Shown: positions 53,887 to 62,987, counted from the first letter of the stretch. The stretch: DNA of 64,000 nt from Neoroseomonas oryzicola (GCF_012163135.1 NZ_JAAVUP010000001.1:62001-126000), one strand, 5' to 3'. Notes: generated by a model from the letters alone, not told the origin. A program made the numbers and translations.

Positions 53887-54186
53887 TCAGACCATCATGC
53901 GGTCCGCGGTGCCCTGCAGGGTGCGGGCCGCGGCCAGCGCACGCTCGATCTCGCTCGCCGCGACGTCGAGGGCGCAGCGATAGCCGGCCACCCCGGCGCC
54001 CAGCCGCGCCATGGTCCCGGTCAGGTCGCCGATCGCCGCGCGCAGGCCCTGGGCAGCCTGGGACTGCTCGCCCAGCGCATCCTCGAGCCGCCGCAGCGCG
54101 AGGCGGAGCCGGTCTTCCGGCCGCTGCGGAAAGGCGGCAATCCGGGGCGCGGCGGCTTCGGGCTCGGGCGTGTCGGCGGCGGACAT
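53887..54186 (-). CDS. Hypothetical small helical protein
   Basis: The 99-residue protein is acidic and Pro/Ala-rich at the N-terminus and then predicted to be almost wholly helical, with heptad-like leucines in LRLALRRLEDALGEQ and LRAAIGDLTGTMARL. It has no signal and no family I recognise. Its start lies on the border of an AT-rich 287-base spacer, 54187-54473, which holds the divergent promoters for it and the CNNM-type gene and in which I see no other gene. Confidence 0.55.
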   Translation of the reverse strand: MSAADTPEPEAAAPRIAAFPQRPEDRLRLALRRLEDALGEQSQAAQGLRAAIGDLTGTMARLGAGVAGYRCALDVAASEIERALAAARTLQGTADRMMV

Positions 54187-54473
54187 GGGACCTCGGCGGG
54201 GCGGATCGTTAACGAACCATTAGCGAATCTCGCAGCGTGAGGCGAGCAGAAAACGTCTCTATTTTTCGGTATCGTCGCCAAAATCATTCATTTCATTGCA
54301 CGGCGTCGCGCGCATGCCGGGCATTGTCGCGCCTTTCCAGGTGTCTCGGGTGAAACCCTGATATCTTTTCTGAACCGGGGGCATGTCCCAGCCGCGCCGG
54401 CGACCGTCCGGCGTGCCGCCAATTCCAGCGCGTGCCGCGATGCTCTAAGACCGGCGTGGAAACAGAGGATCAG

Positions 54474-55772
54474 ATGGGCATAGCTCTCGAAATCGCCGTC
54501 ATCGTGCTGCTCGTGTTGCTGAACGGCGCCTTTGCAATGAGCGAACTGGCCATCGTCTCATCCCGCCGATCGCGCCTGGTGGCCCTGCAGCGCAAGGGCA
54601 GCGCGGGGGCGGAGGCGGCACTCGCACTCGCCGACGATCCGCAGCGCTTCCTGCCCACGGTGCAGGTCGGCATCACCCTGGTCGGCATCGTCGCCGGCGC
54701 CTTCGGCGGCGCGCGCCTCGCGACCACGTTGGGGGAGGTGCTGAACGCCGTCCCCCTCATCGCGCCCTATGGCGACGAGATCGCCTTCGGCCTGGTGGTC
54801 ATCGCCATCACCTATCTCAGCCTGATCCTGGGCGAACTGGTGCCGAAGCAGGTCGCGCTGAGGAACCCGGAACGCGTCGCCGTGGTCGTCGCCCGGCCGC
54901 TCTCGACGCTGTCGCGCTTCTCCTCCCCGATCGTCTGGGTGCTGGGGAAGTCCTCGGCGGTGGTGCTGCGCCTGTTCGGGCCGGCCCCCACGGGCGAACA
55001 GTCCGTGACGGAAGAGGAAGTGAAGGCCGTGGTCGCCGAGGGCGCCGAGGCCGGCGCCCTCGAGACCGAGGAGCGGCACATGATCGAGCGCGTGCTGCGC
55101 CTTGCCGATAAGCCGGTCCGCGCGCTGATGACGCCACGCAACGACCTCGCCTGGCTCGACCGGTCGGATCCGCCGCAGGACATCGCCGCGCGGCTGCGGG
55201 CGAGCCATGTCACCCGCTTCGTCGTCGCCGACGGCCGGGTGGACAACGTGGTCGGCGTCGTGGCGGCGAAGGACCTGCTCGACCAGATGCTGGAAGGCGC
55301 GCCGATGTCGATCGCCGGCGCGCTCCGCCAGCCCCTGGTGCTGCCCGACACGCTGACCGCCCTCGATGCGCTGGAACGGCTGCGCGGGGATCCGCTCGGC
55401 ATGGCGCTTGTGATGGACGAGTACGGGTCCTTCGAGGGCGTGGTCACCGCCTCGGACCTGCTGGAGGCGATCGTGGGCGACCTCGGCCCGGTCGAGGAGG
55501 TCGCCGACGGCGTCGCGATCGAGCGCGCCGACGGATCGCTGCTGCTCGACGGCTCGATGCCGTCGGACGAGCTGCGCGCGCGGCTCGACCTGCCGGAACT
55601 GCCCGGTGCCGGGACCTACCACACGGTGGCGGGGCTGATGCTCGCGCTGCTCAAGCGCGTGCCGAAGGAAGGCGACCGCATCGTCTGGGCCGGCTGGCGC
55701 TTCGAGATCGTCGACATGGACGGCCGCCGCGTCGACAAGGTGCTGGCGATGCGGGAGGAGGTCGTGGCCTGA
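54474..55772 (+). CDS. CNNM/CorC (hemolysin C)-family transporter
   Basis: The 432-residue protein starts at ATG 54474 with AGAGGA 5 bases upstream; a GTG 42 bases earlier adds atypical residues. A DUF21 transmembrane domain fills residues 1-190 (EIAVIVLLVLLNGAFAMSEL and ILGELVPKQVALRNPERVA). Two CBS domains follow (residues about 205-330, with LMTPRNDLAWLD and FVVADGRVDNVVGVV). A CorC_HlyC domain is at the C-terminus. CNNM proteins export magnesium or sodium. The stop abuts the convergent purine phosphoribosyltransferase gene with no gap. Confidence 0.9.
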   Translation: MGIALEIAVIVLLVLLNGAFAMSELAIVSSRRSRLVALQRKGSAGAEAALALADDPQRFLPTVQVGITLVGIVAGAFGGARLATTLGEVLNAVPLIAPYGDEIAFGLVVIAITYLSLILGELVPKQVALRNPERVAVVVARPLSTLSRFSSPIVWVLGKSSAVVLRLFGPAPTGEQSVTEEEVKAVVAEGAEAGALETEERHMIERVLRLADKPVRALMTPRNDLAWLDRSDPPQDIAARLRASHVTRFVVADGRVDNVVGVVAAKDLLDQMLEGAPMSIAGALRQPLVLPDTLTALDALERLRGDPLGMALVMDEYGSFEGVVTASDLLEAIVGDLGPVEEVADGVAIERADGSLLLDGSMPSDELRARLDLPELPGAGTYHTVAGLMLALLKRVPKEGDRIVWAGWRFEIVDMDGRRVDKVLAMREEVVA

Positions 55773-56249
55773 CTACTTCGCCGCGGTCTTGGCGATCGGC
55801 GCGATGAACTGCGGCTCGGTGTCCCAGGGGAACAGGATCCAGGTGTCCTGGGACACCTCGGTGATGAAGGTGTCGACCACCGGCTTGCCGGCGGGCTTCG
55901 CGTAGACGGTCGCGAAATGCGCCTTCGGCAGCAGGGCGCGGATGACACGGGCGGTGGTGCCGGTGTCGACCAGGTCGTCCAGGATCAGCCAGCCTTCGCC
56001 ATCGCCGGCGGCGACCGGGGGCTTGGCGACGCGGGGCTCGCCGCGCTTCTCCTCGTCATAGGTGACGATCGAGACGCTTTCGATCAGCCGGCAATCCAGC
56101 TCCCGGGCGATGATGGCGGCCGGGATCAGCCCGCCGCGGGTGATCGCGACGATCCCCTTGTAGGGACCCCTTTCGAGCAGCCGCCAGGCCAGCGCCTTGC
56201 TGTCGCGGTGCAGCTGGTCCCAGGTGACGGTGTAGTAGCGCGGCGCCAT
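55773..56249 (-). CDS. gpt: Xanthine (guanine) phosphoribosyltransferase
   Basis: The 158-residue protein is a type I phosphoribosyltransferase with the Gpt-like opening [40 protein letters not shown], and PRPP-binding motif [14 protein letters not shown]. The C-terminal WILFPWDTE is typical of Gpt. It salvages xanthine and guanine to their nucleotides. Its ATG overlaps the stop of csaA by one base (TGATG). Confidence 0.9.
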   Translation of the reverse strand: MAPRYYTVTWDQLHRDSKALAWRLLERGPYKGIVAITRGGLIPAAIIARELDCRLIESVSIVTYDEEKRGEPRVAKPPVAAGDGEGWLILDDLVDTGTTARVIRALLPKAHFATVYAKPAGKPVVDTFITEVSQDTWILFPWDTEPQFIAPIAKTAAK

Positions 56250-56590
56250 CAGAACATCCTCCCCCCGTCCGGCACCCGCAGGTCCGGCTTCAGCAGCACG
56301 ACCGCACCGTTCTCGTCCGGCACGCCGAGGACCAGGACCTCGCTGGCGAAGCCCGCGATCTTCCGCGGCGGGAAGTTCACCACCGCCATGACCTGGCGCC
56401 CGATCAGCCGGTCCGGCGCGTAATGCACCGTGATCTGCGCCGAGGATCGCTTCACGCCCAGGCTGCCGCCGAAATCCACCCACAGGCGGATCGAGGGCTT
56501 GCGCGCCTCGGGGAAGGGCTGGGCGTCGACGATGGTGCCGACGCGGATGTCGAGGCGGTCGAAATCCTCGATGGTGGCCGTGCTGTCCAT
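56249..56590 (-). CDS. csaA: CsaA-like tRNA-binding protein
   Basis: The 113-residue protein has the EMAP-II/tRNA-binding OB-fold of Csa[71 protein letters not shown] and the closing [14 protein letters not shown]. CsaA acts as a small export chaperone and binds tRNA-like structures. ATG 56590 gives the standard length; a longer upstream frame lacks homology. It is co-translated with gpt. Confidence 0.9.
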   Translation of the reverse strand: MDSTATIEDFDRLDIRVGTIVDAQPFPEARKPSIRLWVDFGGSLGVKRSSAQITVHYAPDRLIGRQVMAVVNFPPRKIAGFASEVLVLGVPDENGAVVLLKPDLRVPDGGRMF

Positions 56591-56751
56591 CCCCGGCCCA
56601 TAGAGCAGAAGCGCCCGGCGCGCGAGGGGTTCCGGCGCTTGCCCGGTCCGCCATCGCCCCGGCGCGGGGCAGGGCGGCGCCGGGGTGCCCTTTCCTTGGC
56701 GGCCCCGCCGTTGCATGGAAGGCGCAACGTCTTCACGGAAACGGAACCGAG

Positions 56752-58356
56752 ATGCGCGACTTCCACCTTCCCGGCCGCAGCGCCGCCTATGGCACCAACG
56801 GCATGGCGGCGACCTCCATGCCCCAGGCGACGCTCGCCGCGCTCGACATCCTGCGCGCCGGCGGCAATGCGCTCGACGCCGCCATCGCCGCCTGCGCGGT
56901 GCAGTGCGTGATCGAACCCCAGTCGACCGGCATCGGCGGCGACTGCTTCTGCCTCTATGTCCCGGCGGGCTCCTCCAAGGTCATCGCCATCAACGGGTCG
57001 GGCCGCGCGCCGGGTGCCGCGACGCCGGAGGCGCTGCGCGCCGCCGGGTTGACCGCCATGGTCAACACCTCGGCCCATTCGGTGACCATCCCCGGTGCGA
57101 TCAGCGCCTGGGAGCTGCTGAACCGCACGCATGGGCGGCTCGGCCTCGACGCCATCCTGCAGCCGGCGATCCGCTATGCCGAGGAAGGCTTCGCGCTCTC
57201 CCCGCGCGTCGCCGCGGACTGGGAAGGCTCGGTCGGCAAGCTGTCGAAGAACGAGGCCTCCGCGCGGCGCTTCCTGAAGGACGGGGAGGCGCCCGCCCTC
57301 GGCACCCGCTTCGTGCAGCCGGAACTGGCGCGCACGCTGCGCGCCATCGCCACCCGCGGCAAGAAGGCCTTCTATGAGGGCGAGATCGCGGCCGACATGG
57401 TCGCGACCCTGCGCGCCGCCGGCGGCCTGCACACCGAGGAGGACTTCGCCCGCGGCGCCGACGTCGCGGTGTTCGTCGAGCCGATCTCGATCAAGTGGCG
57501 CGGCCTCGAGGTCTTCCAGTGCCCGCCGAACGGCTCGGGGATGCATGTGCTGCAGATCCTCGGCATCCTGGGCAACCTGCAGACGCCCGAGGAGGGCGCC
57601 GGTTCCGCCCTGCGCTACCACCGGCACATCGAGGCGGCGCGCATGGTGTACCGCGACCGCGACGCCTTCCTTGCCGACCCGTCGATGGTCGACGTCCCGG
57701 TCGCGAAGCTGACCTCGGCCGACTACCTGAAGCGTCTTGCCGCGCTGATCCGCGACGACGCCGCGCTGCCGGAACTGCCGCCGGCGGGCGAGAGCGACCT
57801 CGCGAAGCACAAGGACACCGTCTACCTCTGCGTCGTCGACAAGGACGGCAACGCCTGTTCGTTCATCAACTCGCTGTTCGAGGGCTTCGGCTCGGGCATC
57901 CTCGCCGAGAAGGCGGGCGTCATGCTGCAGAACCGCGGCTTCGGCTTCCGCATCCAGGACGGCCACCCGAACTGCATCGCGCCGAACAAGCGCCCGCTGC
58001 ACACCATCATCCCCGGCATGGTGATGAAGGACGGCCAGGCGATCATGCCCTACGGCGTGATGGGCGGCCGCTTCCAGCCGACCGGCCAGACGCTGTTCCT
58101 GGCGAACCACTTCGAGTTCGGCATGGACGTCCAGGCGGCGATCGACTTCCCGCGCCTGATGCCGCAGGACGGCAAGGTGCAGATCGAACGCGGCATCCCG
58201 GGGTCGGTCGTCGACCAGCTCAACCGCATGGGTCATGTCTGCGAGCTGATCGACAAGCCGCATGGCGGCGGCCAGGCGATCCTGATCGACCGGGAGAAAG
58301 GCTGCCTGGTCGGCGGGTCCGACCCGCGCAAGGACGGCTGCGCGATGGGCTACTGA
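56752..58356 (+). CDS. Gamma-glutamyltransferase-family amidohydrolase (HpxW/YwrD-like)
   Basis: The 534-residue protein has the GGT fold without a signal peptide, so it is probably cytoplasmic. It has GMAATSMPQATLAALDILRAG, EPQSTGIGGDCFCLY, and the autocatalytic Thr356 in KDTVYLCVVDKDGNA. The canonical GGT oxyanion motif (SSMSP) is replaced by LHTIIPGMV, the form found in YwrD and in the oxamate amidohydrolase HpxW. The C-terminal part also fits (GGRFQPTGQTLFLANHFEFG). HpxW hydrolyses oxamate to oxalate and ammonia in purine ureide degradation. The HpxZ-like gene at 1018 is in the same window but not adjacent. True GGT activity is unlikely, and specificity is uncertain. Confidence 0.8.
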   Translation: MRDFHLPGRSAAYGTNGMAATSMPQATLAALDILRAGGNALDAAIAACAVQCVIEPQSTGIGGDCFCLYVPAGSSKVIAINGSGRAPGAATPEALRAAGLTAMVNTSAHSVTIPGAISAWELLNRTHGRLGLDAILQPAIRYAEEGFALSPRVAADWEGSVGKLSKNEASARRFLKDGEAPALGTRFVQPELARTLRAIATRGKKAFYEGEIAADMVATLRAAGGLHTEEDFARGADVAVFVEPISIKWRGLEVFQCPPNGSGMHVLQILGILGNLQTPEEGAGSALRYHRHIEAARMVYRDRDAFLADPSMVDVPVAKLTSADYLKRLAALIRDDAALPELPPAGESDLAKHKDTVYLCVVDKDGNACSFINSLFEGFGSGILAEKAGVMLQNRGFGFRIQDGHPNCIAPNKRPLHTIIPGMVMKDGQAIMPYGVMGGRFQPTGQTLFLANHFEFGMDVQAAIDFPRLMPQDGKVQIERGIPGSVVDQLNRMGHVCELIDKPHGGGQAILIDREKGCLVGGSDPRKDGCAMGY

Positions 58357-58441
58357 TCCGCCGGGCAGGGGCGCTTGCCGCCCCCGGCCCGCGGGTCGAG
58401 ACTGCCCCCCGCGTCCGGCAGCGGGCGCGGGGAGGACAGCC

Positions 58442-58945
58442 ATGACGCTCAGCGCCATCCGCGCCGACATCACGGCGCTCGACGTCGACGCCATCGTCAA
58501 TGCGGCCAATGAGCGGCTCGCCCAGGGCGGCGGCGTCTGCGGCGCGATCTTCCGCGCAGCCGGGGAAGCGCTCCTCGCGCGCGCCTGCGCGCCCCTTGCG
58601 CCCTGTCCGACCGGCGCGGCGCGCATCACCCCGGGCTTCGCCGTGAAGGCGCGCCACGTCATCCACGCGGTCGGCCCCGTCTGGTACGGCGGGGACCGGG
58701 ACGAGCCGGCGCTGCTCGCATCCTGCTACCGCGAAAGCCTGCGCCTGCTGCGGGAGGCGGGCGGGCGCTCGATCGCCTTCCCGGCGATCTCCACCGGCAT
58801 CTTCGGTTACCCGCTCGCCGCCGCGACCCGGATTGCCGTCGCGACCGTGCGGGAGGAGATTGCCGCCCACGGCGATCTCGACGTCACCTTCGCCTGCTTC
58901 GACCAGCACACGCTCGACACCTACACGAAGGAACTGAGTGCATGA
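58442..58945 (+). CDS. Macro-domain O-acetyl-ADP-ribose deacetylase (YmdB-like)
   Basis: The 167-residue protein is a single macro domain: ADITALDVDAIVNAANERLA and GGGVCGAIFRAAG form the ADP-ribose phosphate loop and Asn-rich site, and FPAISTGIFGYPLAAATRIA the second loop. It deacetylates O-acetyl-ADP-ribose or removes ADP-ribose from proteins. GGGGAGGA precedes the ATG, but CGCGGGG (58426-58432), which contains the start of that ribosome site, is complementary to CCCCGCG at 58407-58413, so translation might be dampened. It overlaps the amidase gene by ATGA. Confidence 0.9.
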   Translation: MTLSAIRADITALDVDAIVNAANERLAQGGGVCGAIFRAAGEALLARACAPLAPCPTGAARITPGFAVKARHVIHAVGPVWYGGDRDEPALLASCYRESLRLLREAGGRSIAFPAISTGIFGYPLAAATRIAVATVREEIAAHGDLDVTFACFDQHTLDTYTKELSA

Positions 58946-60438
58946 CGGAACCCTGCGACCTCTCCGCGCTCGAGGCGCGGCGCCTGATCGGGCGCAAGGC
59001 GCTCTCCCCCGTCGAACTGATGGAGTCCTGCCTCAAGCGCATCGGCGAGGTGAACCACGCCGTGAACGCGATGGTCGCGGTGGACGAGGCGGCCGCCCGC
59101 GCCGGCGCCAAGGCGGCCGAAACGGCGGTGATGAAGGGCGAGCGCCTCGGCGCGCTGCACGGCCTGCCGGTCGGCATCAAGGACCTCGAGGAAACCAAGG
59201 GCCTGCGCACCACCTATGGCAGCCCGATCTTCAAGGACTTCGTGCCCGAGGCCGATTGCGGCATGGTCGCGAACCTGCGCAAGGCGGGCGCGGTCGTCAT
59301 CGGCAAGACCAACACGCCGGAATTCGGCGCCGGGGCGAACACGCGCAACGCCGTCTATGGCGTGACGGGCAATCCCTTCGATCCGACCAAGTCCGCGGCG
59401 GGGTCCTCGGGCGGGTCGGGCGTGGCGCTCGCGACCGGCATGGCGCCGATTTGCTCGGGCTCGGACACCGGCGGGTCGCTGCGCAACCCGGCGGCCTTCA
59501 ACGGCATCGTCGGCTACCGGCCCTCCCCGGGCCTGGTGCCGTCCGAGAAACGCGGCCATGGCTGGTCGGGCCTGCCGGTGCTGGGGCCGATGGCGCGCAC
59601 CGTGCCGGACGCGGCGCTGCTGCTTTCGGCGATGGCGTCGGACGACGCGATGGACCCGCTCGCCTACACCCTGCCGCAGCGCGCCGTGCGCGGCGTGCCG
59701 GAGGACTACCATCCGCTGAAGCCGATCGACCTGTCCACGCTGCGCCTCGCCGTCAGCGTCGATTTCGGTCAGGCGCCGGTCGAGAAGCACATCCGCGAGG
59801 TCTTCGCCGGCCGTGCCCAGGCAGTGGCGAAGCTGTTCGGCGTGGCCGAGGAGGCCGACCCCGATTGCCGCGGCGGCGACGAGGCCTTCGAGGTGCTGCG
59901 CGCCACGGGGTTCCTCTCTTCCCACCTGCAGAAGGTGCGGGAGCGGCCGCAGGATGTCGGTCCCAACGTGCGCGCCAATGTCGAGGAAGGCCTGCGCTAC
60001 ACGCTCGAGGACGCGGCCAATGCCGCGGCGGCGCAGACGCGCATGTACCGCGCCTGGCAGCATTTCTTCGCCCGGCACGACATCCTCATCACGCCGGCGA
60101 TCACGCTGTCGCCGCGTCCGTGGAAGGAACTCTACCCGGCCGAGATCGACGGCAAGCCGACGCGGACCTACTTCCACTGGCTCTCCTGCGCCTACTACGT
60201 GACGCTGTGCGGGCATCCGGCGATCTCGCTGCCGATGGGCGTCGACAAGCTGGGCATGCCCTTCGGCCTGCAGATCGTGGGGCCGCGCGGCGGGGATGCG
60301 CTGGTGCTGCGCGTTGCCGCGGCGATCGAGGACGCCTTCGTCCACGACCCGGTGCTGCGCCGCCCCGCACCCGACCTTGCCGCGCTGCGCGCCGCGCCAC
60401 CGGTCAAGGAGATGCCTGGCGCGGTGGGGTGGGATTGA
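58942..60438 (+). CDS. Amidase signature family protein
   Basis: The 498-residue protein carries the amidase triad: Lys80 in GLPVGIKDLEETKGL, the GSSGGSG cluster at residues 154-160 with the cis-Ser, and nucleophile Ser179 in GSDTGGSLRNPAAF. N-terminal SALEARRLIGRKALSPVELM is typical. The family hydrolyses amides, N-carbamoyl compounds or aryl esters; some members work with HpxZ/AtzH-like partners, but the HpxZ-like gene is far away. It overlaps the macro-domain gene by ATGA and the receptor-like gene by TGATG. Confidence 0.92.
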   Translation: MTEPCDLSALEARRLIGRKALSPVELMESCLKRIGEVNHAVNAMVAVDEAAARAGAKAAETAVMKGERLGALHGLPVGIKDLEETKGLRTTYGSPIFKDFVPEADCGMVANLRKAGAVVIGKTNTPEFGAGANTRNAVYGVTGNPFDPTKSAAGSSGGSGVALATGMAPICSGSDTGGSLRNPAAFNGIVGYRPSPGLVPSEKRGHGWSGLPVLGPMARTVPDAALLLSAMASDDAMDPLAYTLPQRAVRGVPEDYHPLKPIDLSTLRLAVSVDFGQAPVEKHIREVFAGRAQAVAKLFGVAEEADPDCRGGDEAFEVLRATGFLSSHLQKVRERPQDVGPNVRANVEEGLRYTLEDAANAAAAQTRMYRAWQHFFARHDILITPAITLSPRPWKELYPAEIDGKPTRTYFHWLSCAYYVTLCGHPAISLPMGVDKLGMPFGLQIVGPRGGDALVLRVAAAIEDAFVHDPVLRRPAPDLAALRAAPPVKEMPGAVGWD

Positions 60439-61169
60439 TGCCCATGGACGCCACGGTCATTGCCGAGCTCGCGCCACGCGGGGTGCTGCGGGCTGGCATC
60501 AATCTCTCGAACTTCCTGCTTGTCACCGGCCGTGACGAGCATGGCAGCCCGGAGGGCGTCGCCCCGGACATGGCGCGCGCGGTGGCCGAGCGGCTCGGCG
60601 TGCCGTTGCGCCTGGTGCCTTTCGCCAGCCCAGGGTTGCTGGCGGATGCCTGCGGCACCGATGCGTGGGACATCGGCCTGATCGGCGCCGAGCCGCAGCG
60701 GGCCGAGACCATCGCCTTCTCGGCTGCCTATGCGGAGATCGAGGCGACCTTCCTGGTGCCCCCGGGATCGCCGATCGGCACCATCGCCGAGGTCGACCGC
60801 CCCGGCGTGCGCATCGCGAGCACCGCGCGGGCGGCCTACGACCTCTGGCTCGAGCGCAACATCCGCGAGGCGACGCTGCTGCGGGCGGAGAGCCTGGACG
60901 GCGCGTTCGCGCTGTTCCGGGAGAAGGGGCTCGAGGCGCTGGCCGGTTTGCGGCCGAAGCTGATCGCCGATGCGGCGTCGATGCCCGGTGCGCGCATCTT
61001 GGATGGCCAGTTCAGCGCGGTGCAGCAGGCGATCGGCACGGCGCGGAAGAACACGGCAGGCGCCGCCTTCCTGCGCGGCTTCGTCGAGGAAGCGAAGGCG
61101 AGCGGCCTGGTCGCCCGCCTGATCGCGAAGCACGGCGTGAAGGGGCTGTCGGTCGCCTCGCCGGCCTGA
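60438..61169 (+). CDS. Amino-acid-receptor-like protein without a visible signal peptide
   Basis: The 243-residue protein has the SBP_bac_3 fold: LAPRGVLRAGINLSNFLLV, PEGVAPDMARAVAERLGV, DAWDIGLIGAEPQRAETIAF, and a C-terminal helix. Such proteins are normally periplasmic receptors of polar amino acid ABC importers, but here the N-terminus (MPMDATVIAELAPRG) has no hydrophobic export signal and no permease or ATPase is adjacent. It may act as a cytoplasmic ligand-binding or enzymatic homologue; cyclohexadienyl dehydratase-like enzymes share this fold. It shares one base with the amidase stop, so it is tightly coupled. Confidence 0.8.
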   Translation: MPMDATVIAELAPRGVLRAGINLSNFLLVTGRDEHGSPEGVAPDMARAVAERLGVPLRLVPFASPGLLADACGTDAWDIGLIGAEPQRAETIAFSAAYAEIEATFLVPPGSPIGTIAEVDRPGVRIASTARAAYDLWLERNIREATLLRAESLDGAFALFREKGLEALAGLRPKLIADAASMPGARILDGQFSAVQQAIGTARKNTAGAAFLRGFVEEAKASGLVARLIAKHGVKGLSVASPA

Positions 61170-61427
61170 TCACCAATAGGCGCGGTTGTAGCGCCGGTCC
61201 TGGTAGCTGCCATAGCGCCGCCAGTCGCCGCGGCGGTCGTAGCCGCGCCGCTGCTGGTAGCGATAGCCGTCGTCCTGGCTGTTCGACGCCGCGACGGCGA
61301 GGCCCACCAGCGCCGCGGCCCCGATGCCGAGGGCAGCGGTGCTGCCCCAGTCGGTCGTGCCGTCCGGGTGCTGGCAGCCGGCGACCAGCAGGCTGGCGGA
61401 AAGGGCGAGGGCGGGAAGGGCGCGCAT
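61170..61427 (-). CDS. Small glycine/tyrosine-rich lipoprotein
   Basis: The 85-residue precursor has a lipobox LLVAGC with Cys18, so it should be processed by signal peptidase II. The mature part has a short hydrophobic segment (AALGIGAAALVGLAVAA) and a basic Arg/Tyr/Gln-rich tail (QQRRGYDRRGDWRRYG and then YQDRRYNRAYW). GAGGA lies 9 bases before the ATG. The function is unknown; such tails may contact peptidoglycan or nucleic acid. It is convergent with the receptor-like gene and abuts its stop. Confidence 0.8.
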   Translation of the reverse strand: MRALPALALSASLLVAGCQHPDGTTDWGSTAALGIGAAALVGLAVAASNSQDDGYRYQQRRGYDRRGDWRRYGSYQDRRYNRAYW

Positions 61428-61511
61428 GGCAGGGATCCTCCGGACCCCTGCAGCATCGTCAGCGCCGGTGTCGGCAGCGCGGCGCCATTGCGGCGCCGTG
61501 CCATGATCGGA

Positions 61512-61766
61512 TCAGGCGCGCGCGCCGGAAAAGGCGTTGAAGGTCTGCAGCGTGTAGGTGTCCTTCACGCCCGGCACGGTCTGGATCTTTTCGACGACGA
61601 ACAGGCCGATGTCCCGCCCGGGCTCGAGGTAGAACTTCCCGAGCAGGTCGTACTGGCCCGAGACGGAATGCATCTCGGACAGTTCCTCGACGGTGTCGGC
61701 CATCTCGCGGGCCACGCGGTAGGCTTGGCCCATGTCGCATTTGATCATCACGAAGATCGCGCGCAT
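61512..61766 (-). CDS. Stand-alone Lrp/AsnC effector-binding (RAM) domain protein
   Basis: The 84-residue protein is just the C-terminal RAM domain of Lrp/AsnC regulators (AIFVMIKCDMGQAYRVAREM, SEMHSVSGQYDLLGKFYL, DIGLFVVEKIQTVPGVKDT) with no DNA-binding part. Such proteins form oligomers that bind amino acids and can modulate full-length Lrp. A longer frame upstream from 61892 has no homology. GGGAAG lies upstream of the ATG. The 198-base gap to the LysR gene has no gene I can support. Confidence 0.85.
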   Translation of the reverse strand: MRAIFVMIKCDMGQAYRVAREMADTVEELSEMHSVSGQYDLLGKFYLEPGRDIGLFVVEKIQTVPGVKDTYTLQTFNAFSGARA

Positions 61767-61964
61767 CTCATTCTTCCCAGGTTCTCGCCGCTCGCGGCGT
61801 GCAGGTCGTGGGGCCCGCCGGCGCTCCGCCGGTGCGCCGCCGATGGTCTGTCGGGGCCTGCGGGGGCGGAGCGCAACGGTCCATGGCGCCAAACTGCCGC
61901 GCCCGCGGCCGCGATGCCAGCCTCCCCTGCGTCCGCGCCGGTTGCTCGCGCCGGACAGGCCGGT

Positions 61965-62876
61965 TCAGCCTGACGGGCTGATGTCCGCGCGATCGCCCTG
62001 CGTCAGCCAGTCGCGCACGAAGCCGTGGAACCGCTCTGCCGAGGGCGTCAGCCTGGCGTCGCGGACACGGAGCACCGAGACGACATTGCGGACATTCCAT
62101 CCCGGCAGGTCGATCGCCACCATCGAACCGGCGCGCAGTTCGGCCGCGACGACGTAGCGGCTGATGGCGGCGATGCCGAAGCCTCGCCTGACCGCATGGA
62201 CGATCGCCTCGTTGGACGAGAGTTCCAGGCGGCGCCTGGGCGCGATGCCGAGCCGGGCAAGCCCGGCGTCCGAGGAGATGCGCGTCGCCGAGCCTTCTTC
62301 GCGGGAAATCCATGTCAGGCGCTCGAAGTCGTCACGCGACGAGCGAGGCCGGTATATGGCCGGATTCCCGACGATCACGACGTCATATGCGATCAGTGGC
62401 TCGGTCTCGATCTCGGGGGCGACGGCCGGCCCCGCCACGAAGCCGAGCTCGGCGCGGTGCGATCGAAGCAGGTCGATCGCCTGAGCGGCCGTGCCGAGTT
62501 GCAGGCCGACGCGCAGCCCGGGATGGGCGTGCTGGAACTCGGCGATGATCTCCGGCAGCAGATAGGTCCCGGTCAGCGACGACGCGACGACGGTCACCGA
62601 GCCCGGGCCGCTTTCGCGGAACTGGGCGGCGCCGAGCGTGGCCTGGGCCAGCAGCGCCTCGGCGCGCAGGACGTGGTTCGCGACGAAATCGCCGGCGGGG
62701 GTCAGCGTGCCGTCGCGCCGGGCGCGCTCCACCAACGCGATGCCCAGGGCGCGTTCGAGGTCCGCGATGTGCTTCGACACCGCGGGTTGGCTGATGCGCA
62801 GTTCCGCCGCGGCGGCGGAGAAGGACCGCTGCCGGGCATAGGCCGCGAAGGCGCGCAGGCGAGCCTCGAGTTTCAT
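61965..62876 (-). CDS. LysR-family transcriptional regulator
   Basis: The 303-residue protein has the LysR winged helix-turn-helix at residues 1-60 (ARLRAFAAYARQRSFSAAAA, LRISQPAVSKHIADLERALG) and a type 2 periplasmic-binding-like effector domain from about residue 90. On the minus strand a perfect TATAAT (62890-62885) lies 8 bases upstream of the ATG, so the message may have almost no leader; no ribosome site is present. It is divergent from the MBL gene over 111 bases, the usual arrangement for a LysR regulator and its target. Confidence 0.92.
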   Translation of the reverse strand: MKLEARLRAFAAYARQRSFSAAAAELRISQPAVSKHIADLERALGIALVERARRDGTLTPAGDFVANHVLRAEALLAQATLGAAQFRESGPGSVTVVASSLTGTYLLPEIIAEFQHAHPGLRVGLQLGTAAQAIDLLRSHRAELGFVAGPAVAPEIETEPLIAYDVVIVGNPAIYRPRSSRDDFERLTWISREEGSATRISSDAGLARLGIAPRRRLELSSNEAIVHAVRRGFGIAAISRYVVAAELRAGSMVAIDLPGWNVRNVVSVLRVRDARLTPSAERFHGFVRDWLTQGDRADISPSG

Positions 62877-62907
62877 AACTGTAGATTATATGAGTGCGTG
62901 CGTTATG
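62874..62907. promoter_or_regulatory. Candidate LysR operator and -10 element in the divergent region
   Basis: ATAACTGTAGATTAT at 62875-62889 is a T-N11-A LysR box with dyad arms ATAA and TTAT. A wider perfect inverted repeat, CATAAC (62874-62879) and GTTATG (62902-62907), surrounds it with a 22-base centre. TATAAT lies inside on the minus strand. Binding of LysR here would repress its own gene, and the arms face the MBL promoter. Confidence 0.6.
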
Positions 62908-62987
62908 TATTTTTTTCCGAAGGGAGGCCTCGGTATCGTCCTCCCGCGCGGCCGGTAGGGCGCGCCTCCAAGGCAAGGGATGTCACC

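Noticed and set aside
54187-54473. Possible small RNA or tRNA gene in the AT-rich spacer
   Set aside because: No cloverleaf, no clear terminator and no conserved RNA motif; it looks like a divergent promoter region.
56452-58662. A 736-codon minus-strand frame opposite the second GGT-like gene
   Set aside because: No domain; runs through csaA and the macro-domain start.
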